A stretch of DNA of 9,606 nt from an uncultured Oscillospiraceae bacterium (lineage in GTDB: Bacteria; Bacillota; Clostridia; Oscillospirales; Acutalibacteraceae). This document shows positions 1 through 4,599 of this stretch, one piece after another; position 1 is the stretch's first letter; each line of letters opens with the position of its first letter. The stretch spans positions 1 through 9,606 of the forward strand of contig UQDO01000053.1 of the NCBI GenBank assembly GCA_900539855.1, read 5' to 3'. A program made the position numbers and the translations under genes. The notes under the pieces were generated by a model. That model did not search any database. It saw nothing but the letters and a program-made list of their open reading frames with translations, and was not told the origin of the DNA.

Positions 1-149
1 AGGTCGTAATGATAGTGTTCGATTGCGTATTTATATGCGTTTTCGGTTATCGATGCGGTAAGCCCACGGTTAAGATAGGCTGTCTCGAGCGTGTCAAACC
101 AATCGGTATCCGCCGGTTTAATGCGATTGTTGATTTTTTCTGTTGCCCG
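1..149 (-). pseudogene. Truncated coding fragment of unknown function, running off the left edge
   Basis: On the minus strand a frame is open from 149 down to the window edge. It reads like genuine protein, with segments such as WFDTLETAYLNRGL and ENAYKYAIEHYHYDL that suggest amphipathic helices. Immediately upstream, at 152-150, the same frame has a TGA stop. No ATG, GTG or TTG lies between that stop and the protein-like segment, so the 5' part of the gene appears to be missing. I do not recognise the family. It resembles accessory proteins of clostridial mobile elements only in general character. The downstream end lies outside the window. It could still be a chance open frame, but its residue composition argues for a decayed gene. 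Confidence 0.35.
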
Positions 150-375
150 TCAGAATTTCAAAAGGAATAAAAACGCGAATTTTTATGAAACAGCAGACAG
201 GGTGTATTTGAAAATACAAAAGATCGGTCTTGATGATTTTGATATGGTTGATAGACGATTTTTCGAATGTTATGCACACAGATGATCAGAGAATGCGGAG
301 TATTATGCGCTGTATGACAGAACGCGGCAACAAACCGAAAATAGTATTATATTAAAATCAATTTATATAATTTGA
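91..375 (+). pseudogene. Possible decayed ORF with an in-frame TGA
   Basis: A 64-codon frame runs from GTG at 91 to TGA at 283-285. The first 20 codons overlap the minus-strand fragment and look non-native. From about 150 the translation becomes protein-like (FYETADRVYLKIQKIGLDDF, then VDRRFFECYAHR). After the TGA the same frame stays open for 29 more codons, including NAEYYALYDRTRQQTENS, to a second TGA at 373-375. One reading is a gene that lost its 5' end at a junction near 150 and then gained a nonsense codon. There is no ribosome binding site before the GTG. I recognise no family, and it could be noise. Other genes in the window end in TGA, so this is not a recoded codon. Confidence 0.2.
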
Positions 376-546
376 AATGTCTATTTTCTTTATTCCGCCT
401 TCATCCGGCAAATCATAATACAATATAACCTCTTTTCCCTGAAGTTTTAAATTATATACCCATCCGAATTCCTCATCACCGTTTCTGTATCCGCCTTTTG
501 TATTCTCCAGGATCTGCCTACCTTTGAAGCGGTCAACTCTTGTCTT
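358..546 (-). pseudogene. Alternative-frame extension overlapping the 3' end of the excisionase-like gene
   Basis: On the minus strand, in the frame different from the helix-turn-helix gene, 62 codons are open after a TAA at 549-547 and end at TGA 360-358. The last two thirds are protein-like (EEFGWVYNLKLQGKEVILYY, then DLPDEGGIKKIDISNYIN) and look beta-rich. There is no usable start codon. The simplest reading is that an ancestral protein had the DNA-binding domain at its N-terminus and this segment at its C-terminus, and that a one-base slip near 470-510 separated them. Equally, it may be an unrelated remnant or chance. I do not recognise the segment. Confidence 0.22.
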
Positions 547-626
547 TTAATCAAGCGCCTTACTGTCTTGTCACATACCTTTAAATATTCCGCCGCCTGC
601 GCTATTGTCATCAAACTGCCTGACAT
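447..626 (-). CDS. Excisionase-family helix-turn-helix DNA-binding protein
   Basis: A 59-residue protein that is almost entirely one winged-helix/MerR-like DNA-binding domain of the excisionase (HTH_17) type. The diagnostic features are MTIAQAAEYLKV (first helices), DKTVRRLIKRQEL (recognition helix) and SKVGRSWRIQKAD (wing). Family members are directionality factors of integrases or small regulators on mobile elements. The start is set at 626 because GGAGG lies nine bases upstream; an in-frame ATG at 647 precedes that site and would add only seven residues. No integrase gene is adjacent, so it looks orphaned. The stop falls in the middle of what another frame continues as protein-like sequence, so the C-terminus may be frameshifted. 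Plausible alternative: an autoregulatory repressor. Confidence 0.7.
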   Translation of the reverse strand: MSGSLMTIAQAAEYLKVCDKTVRRLIKRQELTASKVGRSWRIQKADTETVMRNSDGYII

Positions 627-654
627 ACCGCAATACCTCCATTTCATTTATATA

Positions 655-683
655 AAAATAACATATTTTTGTTATAAAATCAA
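655..683 (-). promoter_or_regulatory. Candidate promoter and palindromic operator for the excisionase-like gene
   Basis: Upstream of the minus-strand gene there is a TTGATT (-35-like, 683-678), a 17-base spacer and TATTTT (-10-like, 660-655). Within the spacer and the -10 lies a perfect inverted repeat, ATAACA at 658-663 and TGTTAT at 670-675, separated by six bases. A palindrome placed there would suit autoregulation by the 59-residue DNA-binding protein. The sequence is very AT-rich, so both the boxes and the palindrome could be partly coincidental. Confidence 0.35.
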
Positions 684-771
684 GGTACTTACTGGAATTT
701 ATTGGACACATTTGGACACAGACACTTTCCGTACCCGTATAAAAAACGGTGCAGAAAGCCTTTGGAGATGA

Positions 772-897
772 AAATTATTTGCGTGGAAGTTACCGCCGGG
801 TGAGGGTTGTTGCGATAACTGCTCTTTTTGCAGCTTTGGTTCGGACTGCCGCAACGATCCGATTTATTATTCAGATAACGAGGATGATGAAGAATAA
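772..897 (+). pseudogene. C-terminal remnant of a small cysteine-rich protein
   Basis: A plus-strand frame opens after a TGA at 769-771 and stops with TAA at 895-897. It encodes about 41 residues: LPPGEGCCDNCSFCSFGSDC followed by an acidic tail ending NEDDEE. Five cysteines within 15 residues, in CC-x2-C-x2-C-x6-C spacing, suggest a small metal-binding knuckle. No start codon or ribosome binding site precedes it in frame, so this is probably the 3' end of a larger, lost gene. The stop lies two bases before a strong hairpin terminator, which supports it having been a real transcription unit. I do not recognise the family. From 660 to 770 and from 944 to 1015 I see no convincing gene, only short direct repeats. 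Confidence 0.35.
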
Positions 898-899
898 AG

Positions 900-943
900 G
901 AAATGCTCTGACGATTGGTTTCGTCAGAGCATTTCTTGTTTTC
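900..943 (+). terminator. Rho-independent terminator
   Basis: Perfect 15-base inverted repeat, arms at 900-914 and 921-935 with a six-base loop, followed by a T-rich stretch (TTGTTTT) on the plus strand. It directly follows the TAA of the cysteine-rich ORF remnant. Confidence 0.75.
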
Positions 944-1015
944 TCTGAAAATAAGTGGCGTCAAATTCGCGTCAAAAGGCGATTTTGATAGCATCGAAAT
1001 CCGCAAAAGCCTTGC

Positions 1016-1107
1016 ATTAACAAGGTTCCCATAAAGACACCTTTGTTAATCGGGGAGCCAGCGGACAGGTGATGCTTATGCGTTGCCTGTTGTCCGTTGG
1101 CTTTTTT
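1016..1107 (+). terminator. Structured terminator, possibly an attenuator-like double hairpin
   Basis: The second hairpin pairs GCCAGCGGACA (1057-1067) with TGTCCGTTGGC (1091-1101, one G-T wobble). The inner bases GGTGATGC and GCGTTGCC can extend the stem with wobbles, and TTTTTT follows at 1102-1107, so termination would be on the plus strand. Just upstream, ATTAACAAGG (1016-1025) and CCTTTGTTAAT (1040-1050) form a second imperfect stem. No intact plus-strand gene precedes it. It may be left over from an element, or it may block transcription entering from the left. It lies just beyond the 3' end of the minus-strand recombinase remnant but has no T-run in that direction. Confidence 0.6.
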
Positions 1108-1109
1108 CG

Positions 1110-1517
1110 TTATAATCCGGCTGTATTGCCGATATAACGGAAATAAATATCAATTTGCTGTTCGGTGTTTTGCTTGAATCGCTCACGCCGCTCGTGAATG
1201 ACTATCTTCAAAACGAAGATGTGCAGGATTTCGGGCGTAAGCTCGGTTATGCGCGTATACTTCTTAGCGAGACCTATGAACTTATCCACATCGCTTGCCG
1301 CCTGCTGTAAATTTTGTATTTGCTTTTCCAACTCCGGCAGCGTGGCATCTATGCTCTTTTGCTCATCCGTATAGCCGCAGGACAGCATACGGAACTGCTC
1401 GTTGTTTATCCTGCCGAGAACATTGTCCTCATATAATCGTTTGAACAATGCATTAAGCTCTGCCGTCCTTTTTGACAACCTTTCATATTCACGCTGCTTG
1501 GCGTTAAGCTCCCGTCA
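1110..1517 (-). pseudogene. C-terminal fragment of a large serine recombinase, out of frame
   Basis: This frame encodes the coiled-coil and C-terminal region typical of Tn4451/TnpX-like large serine recombinases. Recognisable stretches are RTAELNALFKRLYEDNVLG, INNEQFRMLSCGYTDEQKS and a C-terminal segment containing VLKIVIHERRERF. An ATG at 1478 would give 122 residues. Protein-like sequence continues upstream (RELNAKQREYERLS) to a TGA at 1517-1515, and beyond that to a run of six A at 1537-1532 where the zinc-ribbon frame departs. Adding one A would join the two frames. The gene is therefore broken by a one-base loss in a homopolymer and by a nonsense codon where related proteins usually have an arginine or similar residue. 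It is not expected to function. Confidence 0.8.
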
Positions 1518-2149
1518 GTTTTCCGAGGAGCTTTTTTGTTGATAAATTCCGCAAATTGTCTTTCTCTTGTCCTTGCCGTGTAGGTAATACGGCGCAGCTC
1601 CTCGAGCAGTAGCTCATCCGGTACCACCTCACGGATTCTGTGCGGCGTGCATTTTTCTTTCGCATTATTGCGGTAATGCGAGCAGTTGAAGGAACAGCTT
1701 TTCGGATCATCCGCACGCTTATGATTAAAATACAACTTCGAGCCGCAGTCGGCACAGAACAGCAGACCGGAATACTTGCTCGTTTCACCTGTGCTTGTCG
1801 GTCGGCATTTTCCCTGACGCAGCTTTTGCACGGTTTCCCAAGTCTGCATATCAATTATCGGTTTGTGCGTATGTTCAAAACGGATATGCCCGGACGGATC
1901 ACGCTTCATCTTACGCTTGTCTTTGTATGACGGCACGAATCTTTTTGCTTGTATCCCTCGCAAACCATTCGTTGAATAAATTTTTGAACGCTTGTAGCTC
2001 ATGCCGGTCGTAATTTCTGCATCCGTTTTTTTAATTTGCCCGAGCAGAGCCTTTTGCTGTTCTGTGAGAGTGGCTCTGAGCTTTGTTTCAAGCCGCACAA
2101 CGGTTACAAACGATCCGCCTTTGTCTGTGCCGTTTGCTATACTCTGCAC
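1406..2149 (-). pseudogene. Degenerate large serine recombinase (zinc ribbon) fused to unrelated sequence
   Basis: A 247-codon frame from GTG at 2149. Residues from about 75 to 210 match the DNA-binding half of large serine recombinases: SYKDKRKMKRD, FEHTHKPIIDMQTWETVQKL and a recombinase zinc beta ribbon with CADCGSKLYF and further cysteines (SCSFNCSHY, EKC). The catalytic resolvase domain is absent from this frame. In a different frame, about 1929-1990, the end of that domain is visible as LFNEWFARDTSKKIRAV, followed by a stop at 1913-1911, so an internal deletion joins the two halves out of frame near 1925. Upstream of about 2030 the frame encodes LRATLTEQQKALLGQIKK, a helical segment unlike a recombinase and vaguely like small DUF6809-type proteins. 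The 3' end past 1532 is frameshifted. A dead mosaic. Confidence 0.8.
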
Positions 2150-2204
2150 TGTTTTTTCAAAGAATGAGCGCCTTAATGCAATCTTAATACAGCATACCGA
2201 ATCA

Positions 2205-2236
2205 TTACACCGTTTTTTTATGTTTCACGGTATACT
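2205..2236 (+). promoter_or_regulatory. Candidate promoter and control region of the ktr operon
   Basis: TATACT at 2231-2236 is a good -10 candidate 33 bases before the ktrB start. No good -35 box is present at the usual distance; TTACAC at 2205-2210 would need a 20-base spacer. A weak -35 fits an activator-dependent promoter. The 9-mer TTTCACGGT immediately before the -10 (2223-2231) recurs at 4555-4563 upstream of the sensor kinase gene. From 2150 to 2204 I see nothing identifiable. Confidence 0.4.
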
Positions 2237-2269
2237 TTATGTAAACAAGCAGAAACAGGAGAAGTATAT

Positions 2270-3607
2270 ATGCCTGAAATTACACATAGAAAAAAGCGAC
2301 TGTCATCCTTTAAACTGATCGTTCTGGGCTTTGCCGGGGTTATTCTGCTCGGAGCACTGATATTGATGCTGCCGTTTTCATCAAGTGCGGGTGTTTTTAC
2401 GCCGTTTAACGAAGCGCTGTTCACATCGACCTCGGCCGTATGCGTTACGGGGCTGGTTGTGCAGGATACGGGCAGCTATTGGTCCGCTTTCGGGCAGACG
2501 GTAATACTGCTGCTGATCCAGATAGGCGGGCTCGGTGTTGTGACAGTTGCGGCGACCTTTGCCATGATGTCCGGCAGAAAAATATCGCTTATGCAGCGCA
2601 GTGCCATGCAGGACGCCATCTCTGCCCCGAAGGTCGGCGGAATCGTCCGCCTGACCCGCTTTATTGTACGGGGAACTTTTTTGATCGAGCTTATCGGAAT
2701 TATCGTCATGCTGCCGACATTTTGCGGAAGCTTCGGTATCAAGGGAATTTGGATGGCGGCATTTCATTCGGTTTCCGCCTTTTGCAACGCCGGATTTGAC
2801 ATACTCGGCACCGCCGAAAACAAATACCCGTCTCTTACGGGATACATAGGGGATACGACGATAAACATTGCCGTTATGTTTTTGATCATCATAGGCGGTA
2901 TCGGCTTTTTGACATGGGACGATATCTGTACAAACAAGTGGCATTTCAAGAAATACCGGATGCAGAGCAAGGTCATATTGGTAACAACGATGCTCCTCAT
3001 TATTGCCCCTGCAGTATTCTTTTTCTTCTGCGATTTTACGGGGCTTCCGCTCGGCGAAAGGATTCTTGCGTCGCTTTTTCAGTCTGTCACACCGAGAACC
3101 GCCGGTTTCAATACCGCTGATCTTCCCGCTATGACCGGTTCTTCCAAGGCAATTATGATTCTGCTGATGCTTGTCGGCGGATCGCCCGGCTCCACGGCAG
3201 GCGGTATGAAAACGACCACGCTTGCCGTTCTGATTCTGAGTGCATTCTCCATCTGTCGCAAAAAGGACGATGCCGAAGTCTGCGGCAGGCGCATTGACGG
3301 TTCGGCAGTGAAAAACGCCGCAGCCGTTGCCATAATGTATTTCCTGCTGTTTTTTGTCGGCGGCATTGTTATCAGCACGGCAGAAGGTCTGCCGCTTAGC
3401 ACCTGCCTTTACGAAACGGCGTCCGCTGTCGGAACGGTCGGACTTACCCTTGGAATCACACCGCAGCTCGGTGTTCTTTCTCAGCTTATTTTGATCGTCT
3501 TGATGTATCTCGGCAGAGTCGGCGGACTCACCCTGATTTATGCGGCAATCTCCAATAAAAATCAGAGCGGTGCAAAGCTGCCGCTCGAAAAGATCACAGT
3601 CGGATAA
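2270..3607 (+). CDS. ktrB: Ktr/Trk-type potassium uptake channel subunit KtrB
   Basis: A 445-residue integral membrane protein of the TrkH/KtrB superfamily, the ion-conducting subunit of a Ktr K+ (often Na+-coupled) uptake system. It has the four-fold M1-P-M2 architecture. The filter loops are AVCVTGL (56-62), SAFCNAGFD (169-177), SVTPRTAGFN (272-281) and ASAVGTVGL (384-392), so the four selectivity-filter glycines G61, G175, G279 and G391 are all present. The intramembrane gating loop GGSPGSTAGGMKT lies at 303-315. The basic N-terminus (HRKKR) is cytoplasmic. Its length is normal for KtrB and shorter than TrkH. The start is supported by AGGAG at 2257-2261. ktrA follows 15 bases downstream, as expected for partners forming a channel dimer on an octameric RCK ring. 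Confidence 0.93.
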   Translation: MPEITHRKKRLSSFKLIVLGFAGVILLGALILMLPFSSSAGVFTPFNEALFTSTSAVCVTGLVVQDTGSYWSAFGQTVILLLIQIGGLGVVTVAATFAMMSGRKISLMQRSAMQDAISAPKVGGIVRLTRFIVRGTFLIELIGIIVMLPTFCGSFGIKGIWMAAFHSVSAFCNAGFDILGTAENKYPSLTGYIGDTTINIAVMFLIIIGGIGFLTWDDICTNKWHFKKYRMQSKVILVTTMLLIIAPAVFFFFCDFTGLPLGERILASLFQSVTPRTAGFNTADLPAMTGSSKAIMILLMLVGGSPGSTAGGMKTTTLAVLILSAFSICRKKDDAEVCGRRIDGSAVKNAAAVAIMYFLLFFVGGIVISTAEGLPLSTCLYETASAVGTVGLTLGITPQLGVLSQLILIVLMYLGRVGGLTLIYAAISNKNQSGAKLPLEKITVG

Positions 3608-3622
3608 AGGAGTTAATATATT

Positions 3623-4270
3623 ATGAAAAACATATTGTTAATAGGTCTCGGCAGATTCGGTAGGCATATTGCTTTACAGCTGAATAAGCTCGGACACGAG
3701 GTGTTGGCAGTAGACAGCAACGAAGAAAGGGTCAATGAGATTCTGCCGATCGTTACCAACGCGCAGATTGGCGACAGCACAAACACGGAATTTTTAAAGT
3801 CGCTCGGAATCGGAAACTTTGATGTGTGCATAGTCACCATCGGCGGAAATTTTCAAAACTCGCTGGAAACCACTTCTTTGCTGAAGGAGCTCGGCGCAAA
3901 ATTAGTTGTGTCACGCGCCGAGCGTGATGTTCAGGAGAAATTTCTTCTGCGTAACGGAGCGGACGAAGTCATTTACCCGGAAAAACAGGTAGCAAATTGG
4001 GCTGCTATTCGCTACACCGCCGATCACATACGGGATTACATCGAGGTTGATGAGGCTCATGCCATTTTTGAGGTAGAGGTGCCGGAGGGATGGATCGGCA
4101 AAACCGTCGGAGAACTGGATATCCGCAGAAAATACAGCATCAATATTATGGCAACCAAGGAGAACGGAAAAATCAATATGGCAGTTTCACCGGAAACCGT
4201 TCTTACGGACAAGATCACTCTTTTGGTTCTCGGTGCTTACAAAGAACTGCAAAAGTGTTTTCGCATTTAA
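3623..4270 (+). CDS. ktrA: Ktr potassium uptake regulatory subunit KtrA (RCK/TrkA family)
   Basis: A 215-residue cytoplasmic protein that gates KtrB in response to bound nucleotide. The N-terminal RCK_N (TrkA-N) Rossmann domain begins MKNILLIGLGRFGRHIA, with the dinucleotide motif GLGRFG at 8-13 and an acidic residue, D31 (AVDSNEER), at the end of the second strand that contacts the ribose. A conserved segment with RAERDVQEKFLLRNGADEVI closes this domain. The C-terminal RCK_C domain (about 135-213) contains VGELDIRRKYSINIMA and ends in MAVSPETVLTDKITLLVLG. RCK_C of S. aureus KtrA is known to bind c-di-AMP; whether this one does cannot be read from the sequence alone. AAGGAG lies ten bases before the ATG. 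A one-domain-pair KtrA, not the duplicated TrkA. It is cotranscribed with ktrB. Confidence 0.93.
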   Translation: MKNILLIGLGRFGRHIALQLNKLGHEVLAVDSNEERVNEILPIVTNAQIGDSTNTEFLKSLGIGNFDVCIVTIGGNFQNSLETTSLLKELGAKLVVSRAERDVQEKFLLRNGADEVIYPEKQVANWAAIRYTADHIRDYIEVDEAHAIFEVEVPEGWIGKTVGELDIRRKYSINIMATKENGKINMAVSPETVLTDKITLLVLGAYKELQKCFRI

Positions 4271-4285
4271 CAGAGGTGAATGAGG

Positions 4286-4540
4286 ATGGCTGAGCTATTG
4301 CTGATTGTCAGCCTGCTTGGCATATTTGCTTTCGGATTTTATCTTATGAGCAGGCTGGATCGATTTCTTGAAGAAAACAGAAAGGCACTGTTAAAGGAAA
4401 ACGAATCCTGCGAGCCTTCCGAAATTCTGCTGCCACAGGGACTGTCCGACAGTGAAATATTATGTGAGATCCGCCGCTTTCGTGAAACGCACGGAACAGT
4501 CGATATTATCCTTTCCGACGGGAAAGAAGATGAGCATTAG
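4286..4540 (+). CDS. Small single-span membrane protein of unknown function in the potassium operon
   Basis: 84 residues. The N-terminus MAELLLIVSLLGIFAFGFYL is one hydrophobic membrane span. It is followed by a charged, probably helical stretch (SRLDRFLEENRKALLKENE) and a small soluble tail with LSDSEILCEIRRFRETHGT and VDIILSDGKEDEH. I do not recognise a named family. The ATG at 4286 is preferred because AGAGGTGA lies six to nine bases upstream; the in-frame ATG at 4280 sits too close to that site. It lies 15 bases after ktrA and before the sensor kinase gene. The position invites comparison with small accessory subunits such as KdpF, but it has a sizeable cytoplasmic tail that KdpF lacks. 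A role in tethering KtrA or the kinase is inference only. Confidence 0.75.
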   Translation: MAELLLIVSLLGIFAFGFYLMSRLDRFLEENRKALLKENESCEPSEILLPQGLSDSEILCEIRRFRETHGTVDIILSDGKEDEH

Positions 4541-4546
4541 TTTGCG

Positions 4547-4576
4547 GTAGATTATTTCACGGTTTTGATGTATAAT
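4547..4576 (+). promoter_or_regulatory. Candidate internal promoter upstream of the sensor kinase gene
   Basis: A consensus TATAAT occurs at 4571-4576 in the 59-base gap before the kinase start, with a weak TAGATT 17 bases upstream (4548-4553). The spacer contains TTTCACGGT (4555-4563), the same 9-mer that adjoins the -10 of the ktrB promoter. This could let kdpDE and the downstream genes be transcribed separately from ktrAB. Confidence 0.45.
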
Positions 4577-4599
4577 AAAACAAAAGGACGGTGAACCGG

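Noticed and set aside
283..285. TGA as a sense codon in the left-edge ORF
   Set aside because: Other genes here, such as kdpE and lgt, terminate at TGA, so a recoded genetic code is not supported. A nonsense mutation in a decayed gene is simpler.
749..988. 79-codon plus-strand frame over the cysteine-rich region
   Set aside because: It reads through the terminator hairpin, and its translation is low in protein character compared with the cysteine-rich frame that stops just before the hairpin.
689..1006. 105-codon minus-strand open frame across the noncoding region
   Set aside because: It crosses the perfect terminator stem at 900-935, has no ribosome binding site, and its translation has no recognisable domain. 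It is the antisense shadow of the cysteine-rich frame.
1515..1537. Programmed -1 frameshift at the run of six A in the recombinase remnant
   Set aside because: Slippage would restore the C-terminal frame, but that frame meets a TGA only seven codons later, and the N-terminal catalytic domain is missing anyway. Decay explains it better.
1504..1930. Overlapping open frames on both strands inside the recombinase remnant
   Set aside because: Their translations are arginine- or cysteine-rich shadows of the zinc-ribbon frame without recognisable domains.
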